This document shows positions 1 to 7,534 of a stretch of DNA of 29,458 nucleotides, in pieces; position 1 is the stretch's first letter, and the number at the start of each line of letters is the position of its first letter. Source of the DNA: an uncultured Alphaproteobacteria bacterium (lineage in GTDB: Bacteria; Pseudomonadota; Alphaproteobacteria; Caulobacterales; Parvularculaceae); the NCBI GenBank assembly GCA_937895955.1, contig CALAZI010000115.1:1-29458 (forward strand). Direction: 5' to 3'. The position numbers and the translations under genes were made by a program. Below the pieces are notes generated by a model, which was given only the letters and a program-made list of their open reading frames with translations, did no database searches and was not told the origin of the DNA.

Positions 1-3
1 AAA

Positions 4-80
<77 letters not shown>

Positions 81-121
81 ACCTCGCGAACCCGGCGCAT
101 AGGGCCGGGCAGGCGGCGCGG

Positions 122-150
122 ACCATAGCGGCGGCCATCCGGCGCTGCAA
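122..150 (-). promoter_or_regulatory. candidate promoter for tRNA-Pro
   Basis: On the minus strand TTGCAG (145-150) and TATGGT (122-127) are separated by 17 nt. This gives a sigma70-like promoter that would start transcription roughly 35-40 nt before the tRNA 5' end. The -10 matches 4 of 6 consensus bases and the -35 only 3 of 6, so this is a modest prediction. Confidence 0.35.
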
Positions 151-177
151 TGCGGAAAACGTCGGAAATCGAGGGTG

Positions 178-681
178 CTAATCGGCGTCGATCGCCTCAA
201 TGGCGACGGCGGCGTCATCGAGCGCGGCCTGCGCGCGTTCAAGGCGGGAGAGAAGCTTTTCAAGCTTGGCGCGAACCGCCGGGGAGAGGCTGACGATTTC
301 CTCCGCCGTCAGCAATTCGGGCGCGGCGCTCGACGGCTGCTCCTCGCGATCGTCGGCTTCCTCGTTGACGAGCGGGCGCAGCTCGATCGGCTGGCCGGCC
401 GCTTCCATGCGGCCAAGTTCGGCGACGTATTTGACGCCGTTCTCCTTGAAGATCTTCTGAACGCCCTTCGTCGTGTAGCGCTGCTTGTAGAGCAGGACGC
501 GAACGCCGCGCAGGACGTCGAGATCGATCGGGCGATAATAGCGCCGGCCGCCGGCGCGGCGCATCGGCCTGATCTGGCCGAAAACTTCTTCCCAATGCCG
601 CAACACATGCTGGGGAACATCGAGTTCGCTCGACGCTTCGCTGATCGTGCGAAAGGCTTCTGCTGCCTTGGCGACCGTCAT
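178..681 (-). CDS. MerR-family transcriptional regulator
   Basis: The protein has 167 residues with an N-terminal MerR winged helix-turn-helix at about residues 10-80. Its motif TISEASSELDVPQHVLRHWE is followed by the wing signature GGRRYYRP. The C-terminal half (about 95-167) is acidic and partly helical, with no metal- or drug-binding domain, so no effector is predicted. It is the last gene of the leftward plsX-fabH-ihfA set, 33 bp after ihfA, and this MerR gene directly after ihfA is a common alphaproteobacterial arrangement. DNA binding is well supported by the motif. The target genes are unknown. No clear intrinsic terminator follows, only a GC hairpin at 91-109 without a U tract. Confidence 0.9.
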   Translation of the reverse strand: MTVAKAAEAFRTISEASSELDVPQHVLRHWEEVFGQIRPMRRAGGRRYYRPIDLDVLRGVRVLLYKQRYTTKGVQKIFKENGVKYVAELGRMEAAGQPIELRPLVNEEADDREEQPSSAAPELLTAEEIVSLSPAVRAKLEKLLSRLERAQAALDDAAVAIEAIDAD

Positions 682-714
682 ACGATTGATAACGCCTGTT
701 CTGTCTCGCCGACT

Positions 715-1038
715 TTATTCGGCCGCTGCGGCGCTCCGACCGGTGAGCGCCTTGTTGATGTTGTCTTTCAGCACATGGGAGGCGCGGAAGGTGACGACGC
801 GACGCGGCGTGATCGGCACTTCCTCTCCGGTCTTCGGGTTTCTTCCCATGCGCTCTTTCTTCTGCCGCACCGTAAAGGTTCCGAAGGAAGAGATTTTCAC
901 CGTGTCGCCTGTCTCCAGCGTCGCGGCGATTTCCTCCAGAATGCGTTCGACAAAATCAGATGATTCGTTCCTCGAAACGCCAAGCGACCGATGAATCGCA
1001 TCGGTGAGATCAGCGCGCGTCAAAGTTCCGTCTGTCAT
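715..1038 (-). CDS. ihfA: integration host factor subunit alpha
   Basis: This is a 107-residue member of the bacterial HU/IHF DNA-bending family. It begins with TRADLTDAIHRSLGVSR and contains the family core VKISSFGTFTVRQKKERMGR, then the DNA-intercalating beta-arm with the NPKTGEEV proline motif, and ends in a short Ala-rich tail. The length matches IHF-alpha (about 100 residues). IHF-alpha pairs with IHF-beta to bend DNA in transcription, recombination and replication, and the beta gene is not in this window. The gene sits between fabH and the MerR regulator, as in many alphaproteobacteria. A candidate promoter lies at 1073-1101, so it may be transcribed separately from fabH. The ATG has a GAGG-type ribosome site upstream. 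Confidence 0.97.
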   Translation of the reverse strand: MTDGTLTRADLTDAIHRSLGVSRNESSDFVERILEEIAATLETGDTVKISSFGTFTVRQKKERMGRNPKTGEEVPITPRRVVTFRASHVLKDNINKALTGRSAAAAE

Positions 1039-1072
1039 ATGCCTGCCTCGCTCCCCGCCCCAACCGCAAAAA

Positions 1073-1101
1073 CTTTAAGCCGCGCCATGGGATAGGGTCA
1101 A
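1073..1101 (-). promoter_or_regulatory. candidate ihfA promoter
   Basis: In the fabH-ihfA gap the minus strand carries TTGACC (1096-1101), then 17 nt, then TTAAAG (1073-1078). With an 18-nt spacer the -10 reads TAAAGT, which matches better. It is placed about 35-40 bp before the ihfA ATG, so ihfA could be expressed independently of plsX-fabH. Confidence 0.45.
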
Positions 1102-1146
1102 CAACCGATTGAAATTCCTTGCCTGTTCCAGATCAGCGCCGGCCGT

Positions 1147-2118
1147 TCAAACGCGCAGGAGCGCCGCGCCCCAGGTCAGGCCGCCGCCCATGCCTTCAAG
1201 CATGACAAGGTCGCCACGCTTGATTCGCCCGTCCGCGACCGCTTCGCAATAGGCGAGCGGGATCGACGCGGCGGACGTGTTGCCATGGCGTGCGATCGTT
1301 GAAACCACCTGGTCGGGTCTCAGATCGAGCTTCTTGACGACGCCGTGAATGATGCGTTCGTTCGCCTGGTGCGGCACGAACCAGTCGATCGCTGTCGGGT
1401 CGATTTTCGCGTCTTCGCAGACGGCGACCATGGCGGCGGAAATGCGCTCAACCGCTTCGCGGAACACTTTGTTGCCCTGCATGCGCACATGGCCGGTCGT
1501 CTGCGTTGAGGATACGCCGCCGTCGACATAGAGAAGGTCGACAAGCCGTCCGTCGCAGCGCAGGAAGCTGCCCATGACGCCGCGGCCTTCGGCTTTCTTT
1601 TCGTCCATCGCTTCGACGATGAACGCGCCGGCGCCGTCGCCGAAGAGAACGCATGTCGACCGGTCGCTCCAGTCGAGAATGCGCGAGAATGTTTCCGCGC
1701 CGATGACGAGCGCGCATTTGTGTTGTCCGGAAGCGATGAATTTTTCCGCTGTTGCTATCGCATAGACGAACCCGGTGCAGACCGCCTGAATGTCGAAAGC
1801 CGTGCCGGCCGGCGCGCCGATTTTCGCTTGCACGATCGCCGCGGTCGACGGGAATGTGAGATCGGGCGTCGTCGTCGCGACAATGATGAGATCGACATCC
1901 TCAGCCGTCTTTCCCGCATCTGCGAGCGCGGCCTTCGCGGCCGCCGCAGCGAGGTCGGACGTGCGCTGATCGTCGCCGGCGATATGGCGCTCACGGATCC
2001 CCGTGCGCTCGCGAATCCATTCGTCGCTCGTCTCAACAATTTCCGACAAGTCGTGATTGGTCATCACGTCAGCCGGCAAATACGCGCCGCAGCCCGTAAC
2101 AACAGCCTTTAATGTCAT
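1147..2118 (-). CDS. fabH: beta-ketoacyl-ACP synthase III (FabH)
   Basis: The 323-residue protein is full length for KAS III, which condenses acetyl-CoA with malonyl-ACP to start fatty acid synthesis. The catalytic triad is visible: Cys in AVCTGFVYAI (about residue 113), His in WFVPHQANERI and Asn in ARHGNTSAAS. The C-terminal GLTWGAALLRV is typical of the thiolase-fold family. The start codon overlaps the plsX stop in an ATGA (2115-2118), which implies translational coupling. PlsX and FabH act on neighbouring steps of acyl-ACP supply, and their adjacency is widely conserved. Confidence 0.98.
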   Translation of the reverse strand: MTLKAVVTGCGAYLPADVMTNHDLSEIVETSDEWIRERTGIRERHIAGDDQRTSDLAAAAAKAALADAGKTAEDVDLIIVATTTPDLTFPSTAAIVQAKIGAPAGTAFDIQAVCTGFVYAIATAEKFIASGQHKCALVIGAETFSRILDWSDRSTCVLFGDGAGAFIVEAMDEKKAEGRGVMGSFLRCDGRLVDLLYVDGGVSSTQTTGHVRMQGNKVFREAVERISAAMVAVCEDAKIDPTAIDWFVPHQANERIIHGVVKKLDLRPDQVVSTIARHGNTSAASIPLAYCEAVADGRIKRGDLVMLEGMGGGLTWGAALLRV

Positions 2119-3176
2119 TCAGCCGCCTCAAGCGTTTTACCAGCACGTGCAAAGACGAGCGCCACAGTCTCCGCGACCTCCTTGCGGAATCCCTTGCCGA
2201 CAAGGCCGGCCGCCATGCCGATCGCGGCGGCGACCCCTTTTTCGTCCGCCGAGCCGTGGCTTTTCACGACGACGCCGTTGACGCCGAGGAAGACGCCGCC
2301 ATTGACGTTTGAGGGATCGATCCGGAGTTTCAATTTTTTAAGCTCGCCCATCATGAAGAGCGCGCCGAATTTGGTCAGAAGGCTGCCGGTGAGAGCGTCC
2401 CTGATCCAACCGCCGAGAAGGCGCGCGGCGCCCTCAGCGGATTTGAGCGCGATGTTGCCCGTGAACCCGTCTGTAACGACGACGTCGACGGAGCCGAGCG
2501 AAATGTCATTGCCTTCGACAAATCCCTTGAACGCCATGTCGGGATCGGCTTCGCGCAAGACGCGCGCCGCCGTGCGGATCAGTTCATGGCCCTTCAGTTC
2601 TTCCGCGCCGACATTCAGCAATCCGACGGTCGGTTTCTTGGTCCCCGTAAGCGCCCGGAAAAACGCTTCGCCCATGATGGCGAAGCGGACAAGTTCATGT
2701 TCGGTCGCCTCGACATTGGCGCCGACGTCAAGAACGACGACGCGCCCGCGCGGCGTCGGCCAGAGTGCGGTGACGGCGGGTCGGTCGATGCCGGGGATCA
2801 TGCCGAGCTGCATCCGGGAAACCGCCATCAGGGCGCCTGTGTTGCCGCCTGAGACGACCGCGTGAACGCGCCCTTCCTTCTGCGCTTCGACGGCTTTCCA
2901 CATCGACGTATCGCGGCCGCGCCTCAGGACATGCATCGGCTTATCGGTCATCGATACCGCCGCGTCGCAATGTTCGATGCGGGCGTTCGAAAGAAGACGG
3001 TCGGCATCGATGAGCGGCCGCAACCGCGCCTCGTCGCCGAAAAAGACGATATTCGCCGCAACGCCGCTCTTCAGCGCCAGGGCCGCGCCTTTCACCAGCG
3101 CGGCGGGTCCCGCATCGGTGCCCATCGCGTCGACGCCGATGACGGCGGCGCTTTTGGTTGGCAGGCTCTCGGTCAC
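2115..3176 (-). CDS. plsX: phosphate acyltransferase PlsX
   Basis: The 353-residue protein carries PlsX signatures: the N-terminal VIGVDAMGTDAGP, the central SGGNTGALMA and the later VTDGFTGNIALKSAEGAARL. PlsX converts acyl-ACP to acyl-phosphate, which PlsY uses to make lysophosphatidate at the membrane. The likely start is GTG at 3174-3176, preceded by GGGAG about 10 nt upstream. No ATG fits the family N-terminus better. It overlaps fabH by 4 bp. Upstream lies DUF177 after a 103-bp gap. Unlike in enterobacteria there is no rpmF between DUF177 and plsX, which is usual in this class. Confidence 0.97.
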   Translation of the reverse strand: MTESLPTKSAAVIGVDAMGTDAGPAALVKGAALALKSGVAANIVFFGDEARLRPLIDADRLLSNARIEHCDAAVSMTDKPMHVLRRGRDTSMWKAVEAQKEGRVHAVVSGGNTGALMAVSRMQLGMIPGIDRPAVTALWPTPRGRVVVLDVGANVEATEHELVRFAIMGEAFFRALTGTKKPTVGLLNVGAEELKGHELIRTAARVLREADPDMAFKGFVEGNDISLGSVDVVVTDGFTGNIALKSAEGAARLLGGWIRDALTGSLLTKFGALFMMGELKKLKLRIDPSNVNGGVFLGVNGVVVKSHGSADEKGVAAAIGMAAGLVGKGFRKEVAETVALVFARAGKTLEAAE

Positions 3177-3279
3177 GTTAGGTCATCTCCCAGCGGGCGA
3201 CAGAATAGCGGAACCCCCATCCGCGGCAAACAAAGGCACATTCACCGATTCCCGCCAAGTCCTTTAAAGATTTGGCGTT

Positions 3280-3810
3280 TCACCCGTTCGGTTTTTTCAG
3301 CGCTTTCAAGGCCTCAAAGGGCGAGGCGGTTGCTGCGCTGCGGTATTCGTCAAGCAGCGAGTCGGCGTCCTGACGGCGCGGATAGGGATCGAGCGCCAGC
3401 GACAGGTGCTGAACGAGGAGTTCGCCGAGATCGATCTCATCGCCATCGAGCGGCTCGCGCCACTCATCGTCGTCATCCCTGTCGTCATCCGCTTCGACGA
3501 AATTGCGGTCGAACACCATCGAAATTTCCTCGTCGATTGTCTCAACCATCGGCTCCAGGCTGACGACGCATCGTCTTTCGAGTTCGGCCTTGAGGCGCAG
3601 ATCGACTGCCGCGCCGCCGCGCATCGGACGCATGGTGAAGACGCCGCGCAGGGTTTTGACGGACGGAACGTCGAGGCGGGCGGCCACCGCTTTCTTCTGT
3701 TCGTCGTCAGCCTCGATGACGAACTCGGCGCCATGATCTTTAAGCCCGCTGATATCGATAATCCGCGACAACGTCGCGCGATGGTCAGCATCAGCATTCA
3801 TCGCCGCCAT
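3280..3810 (-). CDS. DUF177 (YceD-family) protein
   Basis: The 176-residue protein resembles the DUF177/YceD family. It has a central segment with LRGVFTMRPMRGGAAVDLRL and CVVSLEPM (one conserved Cys), a strongly acidic stretch VEADDDRDDDDEWREPL, then DEIDLGELLVQHLSLALDPYPR. YceD relatives in other bacteria have been linked to 23S rRNA and large-subunit metabolism; applying that here is inference. The start could be ATG at 3810 or at 3801 (M4). Both overlap the end of the upstream chaperone gene, by 20 or 11 bp, so the two are probably co-translated. It precedes plsX. Confidence 0.88.
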   Translation of the reverse strand: MAAMNADADHRATLSRIIDISGLKDHGAEFVIEADDEQKKAVAARLDVPSVKTLRGVFTMRPMRGGAAVDLRLKAELERRCVVSLEPMVETIDEEISMVFDRNFVEADDDRDDDDEWREPLDGDEIDLGELLVQHLSLALDPYPRRQDADSLLDEYRSAATASPFEALKALKKPNG

Positions 3811-4360
3811 CCGTTCCGATTTCGTCTGAGAGGGATTTCAGCCCAATGAAGGCGCGCTCAAGATCTTCCGCATTTGCGCGATAGAGGGCGTCGCTCGCGC
3901 GCCGCGCATAGCGCGCAAGCGCCGCCGCCTTTTCCGGCCGGTCGCTCGACAGGACGTTGCGCGCGATCGCCGCGGCGAGGTTGTCGCCGCCGTCAGCGAG
4001 CCCGTCGCGATAGGCGGCGTAGCGTCCGTAAAAATCCTCGGCGAGGGTCCGAATTTTGCGGCCGACGGAAAGATCGCCGACGCCCATCTCCCGAAGCGCG
4101 CTGTCGAGGCGCTCGAAAAAGACTTCCTGCAGCTTGCGGGTCAGCTTCTCGGTTTCAGCGCCTTCCCGGCGCAGCATTTCGAGCGCCAGGGCCATGTGAA
4201 GGGCGAGGAGCTCAAATCTGCCCTCAACCGTATCCGGCGCCCCGGCGGCCGCATAGAATTGCGGCGCGCGCGCCTGTTCCGCGATCGCCGAATAAAGGGT
4301 TTCGGCTTGGCTTCGCGCGCGATCTTTCCTAAATACCGATCTCAAGAGGGGGGCGATCAT
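3791..4360 (-). CDS. ubiquinol-cytochrome c chaperone family protein (Cbp3-like)
   Basis: The 189-residue protein matches the ubiquinol-cytochrome c chaperone family, related to mitochondrial Cbp3, which assists assembly of the cytochrome bc1 complex. Diagnostic segments are TVEGRFELLALHMALALEML, LQEVFFERLDSALREMGVGD and the central LAEDFYGRYAAYRDGL. It is mostly alpha-helical with no signal peptide or membrane segment, so it should act in the cytoplasm at the inner membrane. It is divergent from bamE (56 bp apart) and overlaps DUF177, the standard alphaproteobacterial neighbourhood. The family call is strong. The exact client in this organism is inferred. Confidence 0.92.
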   Translation of the reverse strand: MIAPLLRSVFRKDRARSQAETLYSAIAEQARAPQFYAAAGAPDTVEGRFELLALHMALALEMLRREGAETEKLTRKLQEVFFERLDSALREMGVGDLSVGRKIRTLAEDFYGRYAAYRDGLADGGDNLAAAIARNVLSSDRPEKAAALARYARRASDALYRANAEDLERAFIGLKSLSDEIGTDGGDEC

Positions 4361-4416
4361 CGCTGGCGCTCCGGCGTCGGGGATGACCTAGGGCCTGGCA
4401 GGCCGAGGATCAAGGA

Positions 4417-4878
4417 ATGAAATTGTACCGCGTAGTCGCTCTCATCGCCGCTCTCGCCGCCCTTCAGGGCTGCGTTTCCTATCGCAGCGCGCATGGTTAC
4501 GTGCTGGAGCGGGGGGAAACGGAATTGACCGCCCTTGTCGGGGTCGACAGCAAGGAAAGCGTTCTCGCGAAATACGGTGAGCCGTCATTGATCGGCACGT
4601 TTGACCGAAATTCCTGGTACTACGTGTCGGAGCTTGACGCCTCGCGCGCCTTTTTCCGGCCGGAGACGACGGCGCGCACGGTCGTTGGGTTTCACTTCGA
4701 TGACGCGGGCATGGTCTCGACTGTCGAGACGCTCGATCTCACCGACTCGGTTGATGTGAAAATGGCGTCTAAGTCGACGCCGACGCGCGGCAAGGAACTC
4801 GGCTTCTGGGAGCAGCTTCTGGGCAATGTCGGTCAGCTTCCGGCCGGCGGCTTTGGCGGCGGCGGCCCGCCGAACTGA
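4417..4878 (+). CDS. bamE: outer membrane assembly lipoprotein BamE (SmpA/OmlA)
   Basis: The 153-residue lipoprotein has a signal peptide ending in the lipobox LQGC, with the lipidated residue Cys19. The mature part carries the BamE core, including GVDSKESVLAKYGEPSLIGT and WYYVSELDASRAFFRPE, followed by a Gly/Pro-rich tail. BamE is a subunit of the BAM complex that inserts beta-barrel proteins into the outer membrane. One likely general client in this window is the GspD secretin pathway, although secretin assembly is often BAM-independent. It is transcribed alone, divergent from the bc1 chaperone gene. Confidence 0.95.
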   Translation: MKLYRVVALIAALAALQGCVSYRSAHGYVLERGETELTALVGVDSKESVLAKYGEPSLIGTFDRNSWYYVSELDASRAFFRPETTARTVVGFHFDDAGMVSTVETLDLTDSVDVKMASKSTPTRGKELGFWEQLLGNVGQLPAGGFGGGGPPN

Positions 4879-4884
4879 TCTGAT

Positions 4885-5094
4885 CTAGCCGCGCTTTTGC
4901 GGCTCGCGCTCCATCCAGCGGATGAAGGGTATCGTCGGCGCGGCCCAGGCGAGCCCGGTGACGATGAAATAAAGCAATTTGACGATTTGCACGTCCGGCA
5001 GCCGCTCGGCGGCGGTCACGACGGCGCCGAAATAAAGAATGAGCCCCGGCGGCAGCAGCACAAGCCCGATCAGCTTTTTCCTGCGCGGCGTCAT
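4885..5094 (-). CDS. DUF2842 small membrane protein
   Basis: The 69-residue protein starts at the ATG at 5092-5094 (MTPRRKKLIGLVLLPPGLIL). It has two predicted transmembrane helices, at about residues 9-27 and 37-58, and ends in the conserved-looking PFIRWMEREP. A longer reading frame extends upstream, but its Arg-rich N-terminus does not look like protein. This is the DUF2842 family, found next to heme A synthase in many alphaproteobacteria. Its function is unknown. It is divergent from ctaA (108 bp) and convergent with bamE, with a 6-bp gap. A role in oxidase or heme biogenesis is only a guess from context. Confidence 0.85.
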   Translation of the reverse strand: MTPRRKKLIGLVLLPPGLILYFGAVVTAAERLPDVQIVKLLYFIVTGLAWAAPTIPFIRWMEREPQKRG

Positions 5095-5202
5095 GGCGAG
5101 TCGGTATTCCTTCGGGGATGCGGCGCCCGGTCGCTGCTTAGGACGGCGAATAGGCGAGCGCAACACTCCACGCCGCTGGCGCTTTGCGTTAGAGGCTGAC
5201 GG

Positions 5203-6240
5203 ATGACGCCTATCTCCCGCCATCGCCCCGTCGCCCTCTGGCTTTTCGCCATGGCCGCACTCGTCGCCCTGATGGTGATCATCGGCGGCGCGACGCGCCT
5301 TACAGATTCTGGGCTCTCAATCGTCGAATGGCGACCCGTCACCGGCGCGATCCCGCCCTTGTCGGAAGCGCACTGGCTCGAAGAATTCGAAAAATACAAG
5401 ACGATCCCTGAATATGAGGAAGTGAACTGGGGGATGTCGCTTGCCGAATTCAAGGAGATCTACTGGTGGGAGTGGGGGCACCGGTTTCTCGGCCGCCTGA
5501 TCGGATTCGCCTTTCTGATCCCGCTTGTTTTCTTCATGGCGACGCGCCGGGTTGATCGCGCGCTTGGGCTGAAACTCGGCGGCCTATTTCTGCTCGGCGG
5601 CCTGCAAGGCGCGCTTGGCTGGTGGATGGTGTCGAGCGGGCTTTCAGAGCGCGTCGACGTCAGCCAATACCGGCTCGCCGCGCATCTTGCGCTTGCGCTT
5701 TTGCTGTTCGCGGCGCTCTTGTGGACGGCGCTCGATCTCGTCAGCGCGCGGCGCGCAAAAAAACACGCGCTGGCGCCATTCGCCTTCGCGCTCGCCGGCG
5801 GCGTTTATCTGCAAATGATCCTCGGCGCTTTCGTCGCCGGGCTTCGCGCCGGACGCACTTTCAACACATGGCCGCTGATGGACGGCAAGTTTTTTCCCGA
5901 CGGATATTTTTCAGGCGCGCCGGGACTGAACGATCTCTTTGAAACAGCCGCCGCTTCGCAGTTCAATCATCGTCTCGGCGCCTATGCGCTCGCCGGCGCC
6001 GCGATATGGTTTTTCGCGGCGGCGCGGAAAAGCGAATTGCGGCGTCCCGCGATGCTGATGCTTGCGGCGATATTGTTCCAGATCGCGCTCGGAATCTGGA
6101 CTGTGCTCGCAGCGACGCCGATCGCGCTCGGTCTTGCGCATCAGGCGGGCGCGCTCGCCGTTTTCGCTTTAACGCTGTTAGCGGCTCACGGTTCGATCAG
6201 ATCGATCTCGATGACCGGAGCGTCGTCATCAACCGCTTGA
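5203..6240 (+). CDS. ctaA: heme A synthase (COX15/CtaA)
   Basis: The 345-residue polytopic membrane protein has eight predicted helices and the four family histidines in WEWGHRFLGR, SQYRLAAHLAL, SQFNHRLGAYA and ALGLAHQAGA. The N-terminal GGATRLTDSGLSIVEWRPVTG is the COX15 signature. It oxidises heme O to heme A for aa3-type cytochrome oxidase in the inner membrane. It lacks the Bacillus-type extracellular cysteine pair, as expected for the alphaproteobacterial/mitochondrial type. The last 18 codons, stop included, lie antisense to the end of the next gene (55-bp convergent overlap), giving a Ser/Thr-rich C-terminal tail. Confidence 0.97.
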   Translation: MTPISRHRPVALWLFAMAALVALMVIIGGATRLTDSGLSIVEWRPVTGAIPPLSEAHWLEEFEKYKTIPEYEEVNWGMSLAEFKEIYWWEWGHRFLGRLIGFAFLIPLVFFMATRRVDRALGLKLGGLFLLGGLQGALGWWMVSSGLSERVDVSQYRLAAHLALALLLFAALLWTALDLVSARRAKKHALAPFAFALAGGVYLQMILGAFVAGLRAGRTFNTWPLMDGKFFPDGYFSGAPGLNDLFETAAASQFNHRLGAYALAGAAIWFFAAARKSELRRPAMLMLAAILFQIALGIWTVLAATPIALGLAHQAGALAVFALTLLAAHGSIRSISMTGASSSTA

Positions 6241-7289
6241 GGCGCGCGGGGATCGACGGTTTCGCCGAGCGGCTGGCTGATCGCGGCGAGGACGCCGTTC
6301 CATGGAACAAGGCGGATCGGCGCGCCGTCCCCGGTCGTTACGACAGCGAGCGCGCCGTCGCGATAAACCCCGCCATAATTGCCGTAGCCCGCCGCCATTG
6401 TCGTCGCCGAGGCGACAGCCTCAAGATCAAATGTCGATTTGACGCGCACCGCGCCGAGCGCATGGCCGTCCGCAAGGTCGAACAGGGATATGACGCCCGT
6501 TTCGCCGTCCAGCAGCCCGACGGCGCCGCCAGGCGCATTTTCAGGCTCCGCCGTCGTCATCAGGAACAGCGCGGTCGCGGTCGCATCCGCGGCGCCGAAG
6601 GCGAGACCGAACGTTTCGCCGGTTTTCGGATCGAGGCGGTGAATGCCGCCGTCGCGCGCGATGATTATGACGTCGCCGGTGCGATCATCGACATGGCAGG
6701 AATGCGCGCGCATGGAAATGATCTTGCGCGGATCGCCGAGCGCAAGGCCGCTGTCGCGCAGGTCGATTGCGCGCTCAGAGACATCGCCGTTTGAAATTTC
6801 ATAAAGCGCAAGATCGTCGCCGGCGCGGCCGGCGCAAAAGGCGCCGGCGCGCGGCGCGCCGGATTCTACCTTGACCGGCGCAAGCGAACGCGAAGCGTTG
6901 TCGATCGAATAGAATTCATAGCCGTTCGGCCGGCCGGCGACGACATAGGCTTCTGCGCCGGCGCCCGATCCTGAATAGACGACCGACAACGCGCTGACCG
7001 CGCCTTGCGCGATTGCGTCGACCTGTTCGCCGGTTTCGATGTTGAGCGCCTCAACGCCAGCATCGGTTGCGACGAGGAGCAGGCTCTCGAAAGTGAGCGA
7101 GGGATGCGACCAGAAGGCGACGGCGTTGACGGTTTCGCCGGGCGCGCCGTAGCCGTCCGCCGCGGCGACCTCCGAAACCTCGATTGAAGGACGCTCAGGC
7201 GCTTGCTGAGGCTCCTTCTCGCCTTTTCCGCAGGCGCTGAGCGCGATGAGGGATGCGGCGAGGATCAGCGGACAAACGGCGATACGCAT
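6186..7289 (-). CDS. lipoprotein with a degenerate beta-propeller phytase-like domain
   Basis: The 367-residue protein starts at ATG 7287-7289, with AGGAG 8 nt upstream. It has a signal peptide with the lipobox LSAC (Cys20). The body matches the layout of beta-propeller phytases blade by blade: VNAVAFWSHP in place of DADDPAIWxxP, YEFYSIDNASRSL, SCHVDDRTGD near the fourth blade, and IRLVPWNGV in place of FKMVPWERI at the end. The acidic calcium ligands of true phytases (DDPAIW, TEGM, EED, PDIEG) are mostly replaced, so phytase activity is unlikely. It is probably a periplasmic-facing lipoprotein with a binding or structural role. The phytase relationship is my reading of motifs, not a search result. 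Confidence 0.7.
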   Translation of the reverse strand: MRIAVCPLILAASLIALSACGKGEKEPQQAPERPSIEVSEVAAADGYGAPGETVNAVAFWSHPSLTFESLLLVATDAGVEALNIETGEQVDAIAQGAVSALSVVYSGSGAGAEAYVVAGRPNGYEFYSIDNASRSLAPVKVESGAPRAGAFCAGRAGDDLALYEISNGDVSERAIDLRDSGLALGDPRKIISMRAHSCHVDDRTGDVIIIARDGGIHRLDPKTGETFGLAFGAADATATALFLMTTAEPENAPGGAVGLLDGETGVISLFDLADGHALGAVRVKSTFDLEAVASATTMAAGYGNYGGVYRDGALAVVTTGDGAPIRLVPWNGVLAAISQPLGETVDPRAPQAVDDDAPVIEIDLIEP

Positions 7290-7337
7290 GAGGTCGCTCC
7301 TGAACTGAGACGCGGCTGATAGCAGAAAGCGCCGGCG

Positions 7338-7359
7338 AGGGCAGGAAAAAACCCGCCCT
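7338..7359. other. strong hairpin in the phytase-like gene leader
   Basis: AGGGCAGG and CCCGCCCT pair (8 bp with one wobble) around a six-A loop on the plus strand, or a six-T loop on the minus strand. It lies 49-70 bp upstream of the lipoprotein ATG at 7289. Depending on the transcription start, it may be in that gene's 5' leader. Confidence 0.45.
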
Positions 7360-7386
7360 GTGGCGGTAATTAGATACCACATAACA

Positions 7387-7411
7387 AAAACGCCTGAAAA
7401 TCGGGCGTTTT
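7387..7411. terminator. terminator-like hairpin between divergent genes
   Basis: AAAACGCC (7387-7394) pairs with GGCGTTTT (7404-7411) across a 9-nt loop. On the minus strand the stem is followed by a T run, giving an intrinsic-terminator shape. It lies upstream of the rplM promoter and of the leftward lipoprotein gene, so it does not end any gene seen here. It could insulate the two divergent units. Confidence 0.45.
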
Positions 7412-7423
7412 CTGTGAATGTTG

Positions 7424-7452
7424 TTGACGGAAAATGACGCGGCTGCTATCGG
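7424..7452 (+). promoter_or_regulatory. rplM-rpsI promoter
   Basis: TTGACG (7424-7429), a 17-nt spacer and TATCGG (7447-7452) closely match the alphaproteobacterial housekeeping pattern TTGAC-N17-TATCG. Transcription would begin near 7459, leaving a leader of about 75 nt before the rplM ATG. Confidence 0.65.
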
Positions 7453-7534
7453 CCGCCATCGAAACGGCCGGACAGGCGAACAAGGCTTGCCGGCTTTCAA
7501 TTTTGACCAGCATTCGGATCAGGGAAATCCCGCC

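Noticed and set aside
91..109. CCCGGC-N7-GCCGGG hairpin between the MerR gene and tRNA-Pro
   Set aside because: There is no U tract on either strand and the stem is short, so it cannot be called a terminator.
3177..3279. Expected rpmF (ribosomal protein L32) between DUF177 and plsX
   Set aside because: No L32-like frame is present. Its absence at this position is usual in alphaproteobacteria and not a deletion worth reporting.
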